Source of the DNA: Yponomeuta sedellus
Taxonomy: Eukaryota > Arthropoda > Insecta > Lepidoptera > Yponomeutidae
Length of the DNA: 64,000 nt
Assembly: GCA_934045075.1 (NCBI GenBank)
Contig: OW203722.1
Coordinates: 22,848,879 to 22,912,878, forward strand
Direction of reading: 5' to 3'
Made by a program: the position numbers and the translations under genes. The notes below the pieces were generated by a model. The model was given only the letters and a program-made list of their open reading frames with translations, did not search any database and was not told the origin of the DNA. Of the stretch, positions 46,165 to 59,430 are shown in pieces (the stretch's first letter is position 1; each line of letters starts with the position of its first letter).

Positions 46165-46375
46165 TACCAACCCTTTGTATATCCCTAGTGCTGGGGCACG
46201 GGTCTCTTCCAGCGTCGCAGAAGGTTAGGCCATACTCCACCACAGGGGCCAAGTTCGAGTTGGTAGAGGATTGTAAGACAGTCGCGAGCATTACTATCAG
46301 AAGTTAGTAAGCCGCCCGGAATTACATGACAGCCGGCACCAAAGGCTTAAAGTGCCTTGCGAAGCACAGAAGAAA
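46165..46375 (-). mobile_element. SINE-E partial copy
   Basis: Antisense 3' half: ccctttgtatatccctagtg ctggggcac, ggaggattgtaagacagtcg-type words, ggcttaaagtgccttgcgaa gcac. The head is missing. Confidence 0.75.
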
Positions 46376-46504
46376 TAAAAATTTGATTAAAATAACTATA
46401 TAATATTAGATAAATTTTCTTGGTACAATGCTATGTTTATGATACGAGTTAGTTTCTAGTTTATTGCATTATAATTATATTTTTTCATTTATAGTCAGTG
46501 CAAA

Positions 46505-46735
46505 TATTCATATTTGCACTAGACATCTCACTTTTCTTTCAGTTATTCTCCATGGCCGGTTATATGGAACTGTAGCTTTGTTAATATTTTACGTTTGCGC
46601 ATTCTTATCTCATCTTTTATTTTGCTATATTTAAATAACTATGAGCAATAAGGCCACCAACTGTAGTTTTGTAAATATTTTACGTTTGGGATTTCCTGGT
46701 GTACTATAAAGAATATTCTTATCTTATGTTATATT
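46505..46735 (+). mobile_element. LINE 3' end (TTCTTATC-tailed family)
   Basis: GAGCAATAAGGCCACCAACT GTAG, GGGATTTCCTGGTGTACTAT AAAGAATATTCTTATCTTAT. The same end as 35100-35240. Confidence 0.7.
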
Positions 46736-46862
46736 AATGTTCTGACTGCCCACATCTAGTGATTCTGACGCACATTTACGACGAGAATAATCCGAAATAC
46801 TCTATGTGATACGAGTCTCTGTATCTCAAGTGGCTTGAATCCTAACAAGTGCATCCTTCCAG

Positions 46863-46980
46863 TGCCCGAGACGAATTTCCGGCTGATCCAGAACAAGACT
46901 GACGACGACACAGTGAACGTCATCTGTGCGGCGGACGGCGCCTTCCCAGCGCCCAACCTGACTCTTGCCACGCCCGAAAG
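46863..46980 (+). CDS. Second exon of the Ig gene: start of a second Ig domain
   Basis: Acceptor CATCCTTCCAG and donor AAAG|GTAAGATA bound 118 bp. With the phase-1 base from the previous exon the junction codon is GTG and the exon reads VPETNFRLIQNKTDDDTVNV ICAADGAFPAPNL... to TLATPE. The VPE linker followed by xVNVxCAADGxFPxP is the B-strand and first Cys of a second Ig domain; sequons NKT and NLT are present. It ends in phase 2, so a further exon must complete the domain; I could not find it in the remaining 17 kb. Too short to appear as a stand-alone ORF. Confidence 0.85.
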
Positions 46981-47019
46981 GTAAGATACTGTAATCGTTT
47001 TCTTACTGTCATTCTTTAT

Positions 47020-47650
47020 AGCCGCCTTAAGGGCCTTAGGGTGGCTTGAAAACTTCTGACACTAAGACAAGCCACTAGTTTTGCGAGCCTCCACCAATCC
47101 GCACTTGCCCCCCTTGTTGGAGTATGGCTGACCTATACCTTCCTTAGAGAAGAGACCCGTGCCCTTCGGTAGGGACATAATGGGTTGACGATGATTCTTT
47201 ATAGAAGCGCTGGTGGCCTATAGAACCGAGTGATCGGAATCAATCACTTCGGTTAAGCAAGAACAAGCGCGATCAAGTACTGGATAGGTGACCATTCCGT
47301 GACTGCCGCTAGTGGCATTTTTTTCGAGCGCTTCAATGCTTCACAAGGCACGTTCAGCCGTTGGTGGTGGATGCCATGTAATGGCAGTCGTTGAGCTATG
47401 TCAGAGGCCTTATGGTCGGCTTGATTACATCTGACAGTAACGCCCACTACTGTCTTACAATCCTCCACCAACCCGGACTTGGCCCCCGTGGTGGAGTATG
47501 GCTTCCTTCCTGCGATGCAGGAAGAGACCCTTGCCCCAGCAGTAGGGACACGGGACGCTCATCCATCCTGTACCTGACCGTGCCTGTGGTTGCTTAACCA
47601 AGTGATTGATTCCAATCACTCGGTTCGCCTAGGCCACGAGCGCTTCACAT
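47020..47650 (+). mobile_element. Cluster of three SINE-E units
   Basis: 47020-47190 is a decayed sense 3' half. 47205-47549 is a nearly full sense copy from GAAGCGCTGGTGGCCTATAG to gccccagcagtagggacac. 47551-47645 is an antisense head (gggacgctcatccatcctgt, caatcactcggttcgcctag gccacgagcgcttc). The full copy therefore ends against an inverted 5' part of the same family. Confidence 0.8.
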
Positions 47651-47839
47651 GACCTTTTTACTGGGTCAGACGAGAAACGCCCATAATCGCGTAGTGTAGG
47701 ACCAAATTTAACAACAAAGCCAATCCTGACAGTTTCCAGCCCAACGAGCGCTTTGATCTAAATCCGACCAAGTGCAAGTCCGACTAGTGTACCGTGGGTC
47801 CCGTACCACAATTTAATAAGGTATTTTGTTTTCTGAAAG

Positions 47840-48110
47840 ATGTGACGAGAATTGAGAAAGGAATGTTGCGTTAGCTCGGACATGTGGAGAGGATGAAGGA
47901 AGAAAAATTGACGAAACATATTTATATTGCTAATGTGAGTAGAAGGGCCGTTAAGGAGTTGCAGGCGAATATACGTCGACCAAACAGGGGATTACTCATA
48001 TTAGTAAAGGGGAAGATAAATAAGGGAACCGGCGTGCGTGCAAATCAACGGACTTATGCACGTTGATGAAGCGAAGATGATTTTCTGGTATACAATAAAG
48101 AATATTCTTA
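47840..48110 (+). pseudogene. LINE C-terminal and 3'-region remnant
   Basis: RLGHVERMKEEKLTKHIYIA NVSRRAVKELQANI-type sequence decodes at about 47870-47975. Then come ggggaagataaataagggaa and cttatgcacgttgatgaagc, and an AATAAAGAATATTCTTATC end at 48094-48115. It links the RWxGHxERM LINE family to the TTCTTATC tail family, unless two elements are juxtaposed. Confidence 0.6.
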
Positions 48111-48227
48111 TCGTATGTACAGTATCGTGGCAAGTGGCAGTCACTGGTCTATGCCTACCCCTGTGTGAGGTTATGTAATGTGTTTGGTATTTTGTGCATA
48201 GAAGTATATTTATGTATTTTACGGGTC

Positions 48228-48302
48228 TTCTTCTTCTTCTTCTGGCTATATTAGTCCGTTGCTGGACATAGCCCTCCCCTAATGAGCCATAACGAGTCAT
48301 AG
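48228..48302 (-). mobile_element. RTE-type LINE 3' stub
   Basis: CTTCTTCTTCTTCTGGCTAT ATTAG, TCCGTTGCTGGACATAGCCC TCCCCTAATGAG read as the reversed tip of the RTE-like LINE. Confidence 0.7.
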
Positions 48303-48344
48303 TTGTGCCATCATTGGGGGGTAATGCCCATAATTTCCATTTTT

Positions 48345-50927
<2,583 letters not shown>

Positions 50928-50943
50928 AATCCCCACGCTGGGC

Positions 50944-51065
50944 ATGCGGGTCTAATCGTGATTATTTATTAAGTGAGTATTCAGGTATCGTGACCACGGC
51001 AACTGCAACGCTGCCAAAACGTCATTTTATCTAATAAATAATCGTGATTAGAACCGTCTAATATA
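50944..51065. mobile_element. Small foldback MITE (AATCGTGATTATTTATTA ends)
   Basis: CGGGTCTAATCGTGATTATT TATTAAG at the left, CTAATAAATAATCGTGATTA GAACCG at the right, interior gtgaccacggcaactgcaac gctgccaaaacgtc. Same family as 13145-13250. 51066-51358 then holds nothing recognised. Confidence 0.7.
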
Positions 51066-51359
51066 TTAGCAAAATGGGTTTTTGCTAATATACCCATAAT
51101 TCACCTTTGGAGAATTTCAAAGTCTTCTACTTGGTTAGTTTTGAGTATTTCTTATCCTGCTAATACACTCCTGGATACATAATATATTGGCCCACCTTAG
51201 AGTTTAGGTTTCGATGGCCCCTACATAAATATGATTGCTAGATTGAACAAAAACTATTGATGCAGTTTTAAACCTGATACATTTAAAGACTATTGAATAA
51301 AATTATGAATGTGCCTGGTTCAAAACTGCATAAAAACTTGTTGCTCAACCTAGTATAAA

Positions 51360-51762
51360 TTAGAATATTTTCGGGGCTTAATCGCGTAGTAACCATCGGT
51401 ACTTTCCAACGATCGCCATTATTATAGCAGAATTGTGCGTGAAGCGGTTGAAATTAAGAAACACAAAAACTTTAATCGGGAATGTGGTTTCAAACTGTTG
51501 CAAACGTGGGATCCCGTCATCAAGACGTGTTCGAGTGGGAAAAAGGCGCATAGCTTATCATCCGACATTGTCAGTGTAGTGTGTCGCAACCCTAATAGTG
51601 CTTTGTGATGGCTGATTGAGGGTAGTCTGAAACCTCAGCACCCGAAGATGCGAACGGGTGCCAGCCATCAGTCTTCTCGTGACCACGATGACTGTAACGT
51701 CGTCGAAACGTCGAGGTAAAATAGCAATAAATTACTACGCAATTAAGCCCCGAAAATATTCT
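51360..51762 (+). mobile_element. Penelope-like element remnant with inverted ends
   Basis: The left TTAGAATATTTTCGGGGCTT AATCGCGTAGTAA is mirrored by the right end (ATTACTACGCAATTAAGCCC CGAAAATATTCT). Between them lie a coding fragment and the 3' non-coding block that also fills 41080-41200. Probably the tip of a Penelope-like retroelement with its characteristic inverted or partial terminal repeat. Confidence 0.65.
51408..51608 (+). pseudogene. C-terminal fragment of a Penelope-like (GIY-YIG) retroelement protein
   Basis: 61 codons read NDRHYYSRIVREAVEIKKHK, NFNRECGFKLLQTWDPVIKT, then ...VCRNPNSAL and a stop at 51606-51608. The (R)REAxEIxKHxxNFNRExG pattern followed by Trp-x-Pro is, as I recall it, typical of the end of Penelope-like polyproteins, downstream of the GIY-YIG endonuclease. 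Everything upstream is missing. Confidence 0.6.
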
Positions 51763-51989
51763 GACTATGTGTACAAGTCGCGAAAGCTTAAAATATCTAA
51801 TATAAATTTTTAGCTAGTTCTAAACGAAACTGAAAATGCAAGGTGGGCCAATAGATGTGTCAAGAAGTGTAATATAAATGTGAAAGTTTGTGTAAATAAA
51901 TGGGATTATGGGATAGGTTTCATCGCAAGCTTACGGATAGACTGAGTAACGAAGTAAATAATTTTTTGGTGTTGTTTTTTTTCAACATA

Positions 51990-52310
51990 AAAACATATTG
52001 TTTACTTAATGAACGTCAAAGATGTTAGTTTCATAATTAGTAGATTACGTGGAGAGGAAACTAAAAAAAAACTCCACATTCATTCTTTTCAAAACAGATT
52101 CTAACTTAATTAACAGAATTGTCAACATAACATTATTAGGTTGTACCTAATATAAGATTACACTTATGTAGTAAATTTTTTGCGTGAAATATTTGAGTAA
52201 CATTAAAAACGTTTTGGTTTAGCTGCAATTTGTTATTGTGTACATCAAATAAATAAATAAATTACACTAGACATAATCGGCCCCGTTAGCGTTATTTTAA
52301 TACCAGTCAT
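51990..52310 (+). repeat. Dispersed repeat, uninterrupted copy
   Basis: Partner of 2515-3275: tgtttacttaatgaacgtca aag, cgtggagaggaaacta, actccacattcattcttttc aaaacagattc, then tacactagacataatc where the 2.7 kb copy carries the insertion. Confidence 0.7.
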
Positions 52311-52682
52311 ATTTGTCTTCCAAATAACTATTCTAGCTGTGCCTGACTGCTAGCCCGCGGTAATACCCCCCGCGGCTTATAAATTTTCTCATGGGAATAA
52401 AATATTTTCCCATGGGAATAAAATATTTTCCCGCATTTAAGCTTAGCCTATGTGTTAATCCAAGGTGTCAGGTAAATGCGTACCAAATTTTGTTAAAATC
52501 GCTCCAGCCGTTTAGACGTGAAGAAGTAATAAACATTCACACTCCCAAACTTTCGCCTTTATAATATAAGTGTAATCTGATGTGATGTTATAATTGGCTT
52601 TTTTGTACAAAGTATGCTTAGCACAGTTTTTAACCGTGTAACCCTAATATGAGTTGAGGAATGTTTTATGAACTATAACAAA

Positions 52683-53440
52683 CAAAAACTTGTACATCCC
52701 TACGTTAAGAAAACACAATCCCAACGATATGAAATTCGATACGTCGATGACTTTCCTAGTATTCATATCGGTGAAATCACTGACGTATCGAAAAGGTTTC
52801 GAATCTCATCAGCGAATACTTGAAATGACGTCAATCATGAGATTTTCAATGAGGGCTTTTCAAAGCCCCATTAAAACCAAAAAACAGTATCGCAAGTTAC
52901 CGATAGATAGTGCTGACGTCATATAATATGTAAAAATTTACATCATTTAGGCAAACGGTGAGTGCCTACGATTTTACAAAAATGCTCAATACACGGGCTA
53001 GCCATTAGTTAAGACACAATCACGTACGTATGTAATGAACAAAGTAAAAAAACTTCAAAACTTTAAAATTTTAACAGTTTCGAAACATAGTTTAGCTTAG
53101 ATCACAGACTACAAAGAGATGTTTAGGTTATCACAAATAATAATCTGTGCGTACAACATAAAACGCGATAAAACGTATGATGGGTGACATTTGTTCTCCT
53201 TGCAGCGCCATCTAGCTTTTTTAATGCAATCAACTCACAGCTATCATTGCAAAGCCCTCATTAGAAAAAAAAATAGGTACAATTGAGGTATAACCCTCAA
53301 GTTAAGAAAAACAAATCCAACGATTTGTCATTCGATCCGTCAGTGATTTCACTAGTGTTAATATCGGTGAAATCACTGACGTATCGGAAAAGTTTCGAAT
53401 CTCATCAGCGAATACTTGACATTACGTCAATCGAGAGCTT
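52683..53440 (+). repeat. Direct repeat pair, ~590 bp apart
   Basis: 52683-52845 and 53276-53440 share atcggtgaaatcactgacgt atcg, tttcgaatctcatcagcgaa tacttga and acgtcaatc. The second copy also carries TCAGTGATTTCAC / GTGAAATCACTGA as an inverted pair. Both copies keep an open frame with a common SLTYRKxFESHQRILxxTSI block. 52311-52682 and the stretch between the copies are otherwise unannotated. Confidence 0.65.
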
Positions 53441-53540
53441 TTCAATTAGATTTAATTGGAGGACTGGCTTTGGACCGGAGTACATTTCCCGAAAAAGTTA
53501 TTTCAATTATATTACATGGCAACTTGCAATTTGCTCCTAA

Positions 53541-54861
53541 TGAAACAGTGTTTTTAATTGTGAGGCCATGAAACCGCACCCTTCCGTTTCGGGAAAAGGA
53601 TTTAGTTGTGAGTTTCTTTGAGTTTGTCTGACATATGATTTGGGATCCTACATCACAGTTTAACTGGGAATTAAAAATATTGTAAAGTTTCCCTATTTAG
53701 GGTTCCGTACGCACAGAAACGCAAAGGAAAATCTTAAAGGGTTACGCTGACACAATGAAATGTTGTTTTTTAATACAGTTGCTCAAAAAGTGGCGTATTG
53801 CAGGGACGTATAGCGTTCGGGATGTGGGCTATTACATACTCGTGCTTGTTTTTTACCTTTCCCGCACTCGTGCGTTCTCTTTCCCAACTGTCAAAATAAT
53901 GTCCATTAAAAAGAAAAACCAACCATGAAGTTTTTACTAAAAAAAATCATAGAAGTTTTATGATTCATGCAAATACATATATTTCTAAAAAGAAGCTACT
54001 AATTTGTTTCAATATCAGATTTAATGATTTGATTGAATGAGTTAGGTTAGGTTTCATTTCATTTCATCTCATTAAATTTCATTTTCATTTCATATCAATA
54101 AAAAAATTCTACTGAAAACTTGGCTGTATGGGCATAGTTCCCTTTGCCTACCAGAATGGGTGAAGAAAAGAAATCTCTGCTTATATTCTTTACAGTATGC
54201 GCAATTTTCCAAAAATTTTTCTTTATTAAATTGCTTATTTTTTTCGCAACTGTATTAAAAATAGTCGTTCAGTACACGTGCCGAAACGTCATTGCAACTT
54301 GTTCCGACTGTCAACCCTCGCCTTCGGCTGCGCCTCGGCTGCTCGGCTCGGGTGGACATTTGTCGGAACTCTTTGCAATGACAGCCTTTCCGCACTTGTA
54401 ATGAAATATACAATTGTCATTTTAATTTGTCTAAGACGTATTCTCAGACCTAGAATACACAAAAAAGTTTATGAAAATTGGTGAAGCCGTTTTGTAGGAG
54501 TTGGACAACGTCAAATAGTTTTAGTTCAAGTCAGTGTGAGTCAAAAAAATTAAAGGATTCACACTCATTGAGTAATTATTATTATTACTATTAAAATTCT
54601 TCATTGGATAGAAATTTTGCTCACAGACGAGCTTAATGCTACTTGGCATTGTCTACCAGCTAACCGTTAAAGCGTTAGTTAAAGTTTTGGAGACAAGATT
54701 AGCAAGTAGTGCAATATTAAACAATATAAAATTTACTAATTATAAACATTCCCCCGCAATTTTAAAGTATGAAATATTCAATAAATATGAAATACAATAA
54801 ATACCGCCAATTATATAACATTCCTTAGATTTAAGAATCATAGTTGTAATATCTTTCTGGT
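53541..54861. other. Non-coding stretch with a possible 500 bp MITE
   Basis: TTTTAATACAGTTGC at 53768-53782 is mirrored by GCAACTGTATTAAAA at 54246-54260. Inside are acgtatagcgttcgggatgt ggg, a TTTCA run (54050-54100, LINE tail-like) and an ORF of unknown meaning. 54280-54400 holds GC-rich ctcgccttcggctgcgcctc gg. No gene supported. Confidence 0.4.
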
Positions 54862-55574
<713 letters not shown>

Positions 55575-55829
55575 AATACATGAGCATTATCTGCACACAC
55601 CATTATCTACACAAGCATTATCTACATATAATTGCATATTTCCTGACGATATTGATGTCTACATGTGAATACCACTTGTAATATACTCGTATTATGATAA
55701 ATTACTGAAGACTTAGGTAGTGATGACTTAGGCTTGTCGGATGTGTAGAGATAAGCTATTCCATAGCTTAACTAAAATACTTAAAATAAGATCACGGAAA
55801 TTTATAAGATTTTTACTTACTTTCCGTCG

Positions 55830-56042
55830 TATAATGTATGATTAAACGAACTTACCTGTACGTGAAGTTCTATCATAATTATATGAAGTGCTTCGTCTGA
55901 AGAGATTAGCATAATAAGTACACTTGTAGTTTCGCCTAGGTTTCCGCCTTCCCACACTGTATTTGAGACTATTTTTGCTCAACATTAAAAAATCTTTTAC
56001 TGTGGGTAGTTGTCCCTTTCGATCAGGCCACATTTTGTCATT
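55830..56042 (-). repeat. DIRS right terminal repeat
   Basis: The inner 141 bp (55902-56042) is the exact reverse complement of 60830-60970. The outer 66-72 bp (55830-55901) is an extension not present in the left repeat but complementary to the first part of the internal complementary region. Confidence 0.9.
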
Positions 56043-56118
56043 TAGTTCAGAGATAACGTCTACTTCATTTTACGATATCCTAGGTAGGGTGTCTGTGTTA
56101 GCAAGGGCTGGGAGGGTT

Positions 56119-56243
56119 GCTAATCTCTTCAGACGAAGCACTTCATATAATTATGATAGAACTTCACGTACAGGTAAGTTCGTTTAATCATACATTATAT
56201 TCGTGCTTCGTCTTCGAGATTAGCATAATAAGTACACTTGTAG
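56119..56243 (-). repeat. DIRS internal complementary region
   Basis: 56119-56199 is the reverse complement of 55830-55910 (81 bases). 56193-56243 is the reverse complement of 60943-60993 (51 bases). The two halves overlap in CATTATA. It is a copy of the two element ends joined, the template that DIRS elements are thought to use to complete and circularise their DNA. Confidence 0.92.
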
Positions 56244-56338
56244 ACTTTTAGAGATATTGAAGGTATCGTAAAATGTGATTTAAAAAGTTCATAGTCCAAT
56301 CATTTGATTACAAAAAAATATTTTAATTTAAGTAAATA

Positions 56339-57298
56339 TCAATTTTCCATAGAATCAATTAACAATGTTCTTGCTAGAAAATCATCAGTAGGATTATTTA
56401 CAGGCCTATTATAAAACCTTGCAAATGTACTGGAGGTATCACTCCATCCAGCTGTTCTTCTTAAGATATCTAAACTTACTCCTAATTTACTTGCCTTCGA
56501 CGTAGAGGCATGGCGCGTACTATGTGCGCTAAACATGTTTAAATTTACTCCACTCTGACCCAGAGTAGTCTTGATCCATCTACTTATTGTTTGTGATGAT
56601 ACAAGTCTGTATGGCTTTCTAAAACTGATAAATAAGTAATCACAGTTTGCACGCAAAGATTTTGTAACTTCTATATATGTACTTAATGTTCTTCCAGGGC
56701 GTATTTCTCTTTTCTCATCAAAGAACGATATTACCAAAAGGGGCTGGCTTGACCCAGGTCTTGAAGTTTTTATTAAATCTGGTATCCTAATAATAATTTT
56801 TGTTGGTTCTATAAAAATGTTACAAATTTTAATTTTTGATAATGTTTGTGCTCTATGAGCTGTGATAAGCGCTAAAAGGGTTATAAGTTTATACGTCAGC
56901 TTTTCGAGATTCAGTGAATCATTTGGGTATAATCCAGCAAGAAAATTTAGTACAGTGGATGTATCCCAAGTCATGTTATATTTTGGTAAAGGTGTTCTGA
57001 GGCGAAATATGCCCTTGAAAAATCGTTTGATACAATCGTCATCAGTAGATTTATTTATTAAAATCAATTTTAAGGCAGATCTGCATGTATTAATAGTACT
57101 ATATTGAGCACCTTCATAAAACAATTCAGTGAAAAAACTTAATATTTCAGTAACAGATTGATTGTATAAATCTAAATCTCGACGATTACAGAATCGAAAC
57201 CATTTCTTGTAACAAACATCGTACTGCTTAAAAGTGTTATTATTTAATGAAGATAACATAATATCTATTGCAGTTTCTGGGATTTCTTTCTTAATCAT
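56339..57298 (-). CDS. DIRS tyrosine recombinase (integrase)
   Basis: 319 residues. It integrates the circular DNA intermediate without a target duplication. An N-terminal helical core-binding region (about 10-110) precedes the catalytic domain. Catalytic residues are visible: Arg149 in ITAHRAQTL, probable Lys178, His259-x-x-Arg262 in SAHSTRHAS, Trp285 in RTAGWSD (the second-His position) and nucleophile Tyr296 in FARFYNRP. This is the R..HxxR..H/W..Y set of phage-integrase-like enzymes as used by DIRS elements. Its ATG overlaps the pol stop by four bases (ATGA, 57295-57298), so translation by stop-restart coupling is likely. It ends about 95 bases before the internal complementary region. 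No frameshift or missing residue. Confidence 0.95.
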   Translation of the reverse strand: MIKKEIPETAIDIMLSSLNNNTFKQYDVCYKKWFRFCNRRDLDLYNQSVTEILSFFTELFYEGAQYSTINTCRSALKLILINKSTDDDCIKRFFKGIFRLRTPLPKYNMTWDTSTVLNFLAGLYPNDSLNLEKLTYKLITLLALITAHRAQTLSKIKICNIFIEPTKIIIRIPDLIKTSRPGSSQPLLVISFFDEKREIRPGRTLSTYIEVTKSLRANCDYLFISFRKPYRLVSSQTISRWIKTTLGQSGVNLNMFSAHSTRHASTSKASKLGVSLDILRRTAGWSDTSSTFARFYNRPVNNPTDDFLARTLLIDSMEN

Positions 57299-59430
57299 GG
57301 CTGCCCTGATAATATTCCTGCCACCAGGGTAATCTTGGCACGAATGTCCTGGTTGCTGGAATTACGAGAAATTATTAAGTTCCTACTGGCTTTAAACAAT
57401 AAGAGCTCTGACACTAACAGATTTTTAAACAATGGGAACCAAGGTTGGGTAGGCCAATATGGTACCACCATTATTCCTTTTGTCTTATCAATAACAACTT
57501 TTCTTAATGCTTTTAGGATCATGGTAAACGGTGGGAACGCATAGAAGTAAAATTGAGACAAAGAAATCGTAAATGAGTTTACAGCTAAAGCGTCTGGATC
57601 TTTATGCCAAGAGACGTATGTAGGACATTTCTCATTTACTCTACTTGCAAATAAGTCTATAGTAGGATGGCCAAAACTTTGGGTAATTTTTCGATAAGCA
57701 AAATCTGCCAGTTTCCATTCTATATCAGGATGGACCTTTCGAGACTCGGCGTCTGCAACAGTATTGTCACGTGACCGGATGTAAGATGCAAATATATGTA
57801 ATCTACGGCGTTCACACCATTGCCATATTTGTTTTGTGACGTTAATAAGGTGTAGAAATTGAATTCCGCCCATTCTATTTATGTAAGAAATGGCAGTCGT
57901 GTTGTCAATTCGTAATAGAATTTGACTGTCTGTAAGATCTTTAGCAAAGATTTTTAAGCCAAAAAATGCGGCTAATATTTCGAGATAGTTTATATGTCGT
58001 GCAGACTCGCTCCTGTTCCATTGGCCACTAGCCGTCTCCTCTCCACAGGCTGCCCCCCAACCCGTTGTTGAGGCATCTGAGAAAATTTCTAGGCTGTATT
58101 TATCAGTCTTTATTTTACTAACCGAAATTTCTATTCTATTTTGCCACCATAGTAAATCTGGAGTTAACGTTTTTGGGATTGTCATGTATCTGTCGTAATT
58201 ATTTGTGTAATTAAGATTTAAAAATTTACAACGTTCAAATTCTTTTGTGTAAAGCCAACCGTATTCTACTGCAGGACAAGCTGAAGTAAGTAAACCAACA
58301 AAACTAGCAAAATTCCGAATTTTGCAGCGTTTTACCGTAATATATTTATCTATTTCTGATTGAATTCTTCGAATCTTTTCTACTGGAAGACTGACCTCAA
58401 ACTTCTCTGAGTTTATCATAAAGCCTAGAAATTTACAAATTTTATTTGGTATTAGCTGACTTTTTTCTTCGTTTATCAAAAAACCTAAAGAAGTCAGTAG
58501 GTTCCGTGTGTCAATAATATTTTGTAGACAATCATCGTATGATTGAGCCGTTATGAAAAAATCATCTAGATATACAGTTGATAGGTGACCCTTTGACCGT
58601 AGTAATTTTATCACAGGCTTCATTAATTTGGTAAATACATAAGGGGCTGTGTTCAATCCAAATGGCAATACGTTAAATTCATATGTCTGATTTTCCCATT
58701 GAAATCTTAGGTATTTTCTACAAGATGGATGCATTCTTATAAGAAAATATGCATCACGCAAGTCTAGCGTACTCATGTAACAATTTTTCGTAAGTAACTT
58801 AATTGCTGTACGCAAATCTTCTAGTTTAAAATGGCAAGTGCCTATAAACCTGTTGAGTGACTTCAGATTTAGTATGAATCTCATTTTGCCATTTGGCTTG
58901 GGAATCAAGAATGTACTTGATATGTATTGATCATCGCATGGCTGGCAAGCTGATATAGCACCAATAGACAGAAGGCTGTTAATAGCCTGACAAAAGTTTA
59001 CTTTTTCGTTATCTGTGTAGCTCTGAGCTATTGGCAATGTATGCTGGGTTACAGGTTGTGAGAATGGAATTTTGTATCCTTCTATGTAGGATAATATAAC
59101 AGGATCATTGGTAATCAAAGACCATTGATAATAAAAGCACGACAACCTGCCGGCGTACCTTACCGAGTTTATCGGCGACTGTGATTGGGTCGCTGCTGCG
59201 ACTGCTTCGATGACGTCATCGACTGGCGGTACCTCGCTTGCGGCGGAGGCGCCGCTGCTACAGGCTCCTTCGTCCTCTGGCCTCCTAAGGGCCTGCGTTG
59301 CGTAGGAGGGGTCCGGTAGTTTAAATGCTGTTGCCGCGCAGGTGGCGGTGGCGCAGCCCTTTTGACAATAGGCTTTGGTGGTAAAGCAGGTCTTAGTTCG
59401 GTACTTGACTTTTGTATAGCTTTCGCAGAC
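57295..59430 (-). CDS. DIRS pol: reverse transcriptase, RNase H and MT-like domain
   Basis: Open from 59430 but without an ATG until inside the RT; the first 95 codons overlap gag in the -1 frame, and a TTTAAAC heptamer at 59325-59319 would shift gag ribosomes here. Numbering from 59145: RT with LDLRDAYF (Asp128), LPFGLNTAPYVF and YLDDFF (Asp194-195); RNase H with FSDAS (Asp357), NYLEI (Glu389), RIDNT (Asp414) and VADAESR (Asp465), i.e. a full catalytic set. About 495-575 (TIDLFASRVN, YVSWHKDPDA, YAFPPF, VVPYWPTQPW) resembles the adenine-methyltransferase-like domain of DIRS pol. The conserved AGRL..F...W.LITND block lies at and just before 59145, which supports translation from upstream. Makes and degrades RNA-DNA hybrids during cDNA synthesis. 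Confidence 0.93.
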   Translation of the reverse strand, partial: VCESYTKVKYRTKTCFTTKAYCQKGCATATCAATAFKLPDPSYATQALRRPEDEGACSSGASAASEVPPVDDVIEAVAAATQSQSPINSVRYAGRLSCFYYQWSLITNDPVILSYIEGYKIPFSQPVTQHTLPIAQSYTDNEKVNFCQAINSLLSIGAISACQPCDDQYISSTFLIPKPNGKMRFILNLKSLNRFIGTCHFKLEDLRTAIKLLTKNCYMSTLDLRDAYFLIRMHPSCRKYLRFQWENQTYEFNVLPFGLNTAPYVFTKLMKPVIKLLRSKGHLSTVYLDDFFITAQSYDDCLQNIIDTRNLLTSLGFLINEEKSQLIPNKICKFLGFMINSEKFEVSLPVEKIRRIQSEIDKYITVKRCKIRNFASFVGLLTSACPAVEYGWLYTKEFERCKFLNLNYTNNYDRYMTIPKTLTPDLLWWQNRIEISVSKIKTDKYSLEIFSDASTTGWGAACGEETASGQWNRSESARHINYLEILAAFFGLKIFAKDLTDSQILLRIDNTTAISYINRMGGIQFLHLINVTKQIWQWCERRRLHIFASYIRSRDNTVADAESRKVHPDIEWKLADFAYRKITQSFGHPTIDLFASRVNEKCPTYVSWHKDPDALAVNSFTISLSQFYFYAFPPFTMILKALRKVVIDKTKGIMVVPYWPTQPWFPLFKNLLVSELLLFKASRNLIISRNSSNQDIRAKITLVAGILSGQP

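Larger units (their letters stand above)
42831..46862 (+). other. Intron of the Ig gene, 4032 bp
   Basis: GT at 42831-42832 and AG at 46861-46862 (tgcatccttccag). It holds SINE-D (44035-44275), a minus-strand tRNA-like scrap (44790-44880), SINE-E pieces, a MITE and a LINE 3' end. 42890-44030 has no recognised repeat; 43300-43900 is richer in GC with several short ORFs and could be a degraded element. Confidence 0.8.

Noticed and set aside
51600..51690. Hammerhead-like ribozyme core (CTGATTGA, GAAAC, a GCACCCG/CGGGTGC hairpin and a GATGGCTG/CAGCCATC stem)
   Set aside because: Penelope-like elements can carry hammerheads and the order fits, but the first core box has an extra base, stem II is hardly pairable and the cleavage-site residue would be G. 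A covariance-model search with a full-length relative would decide.
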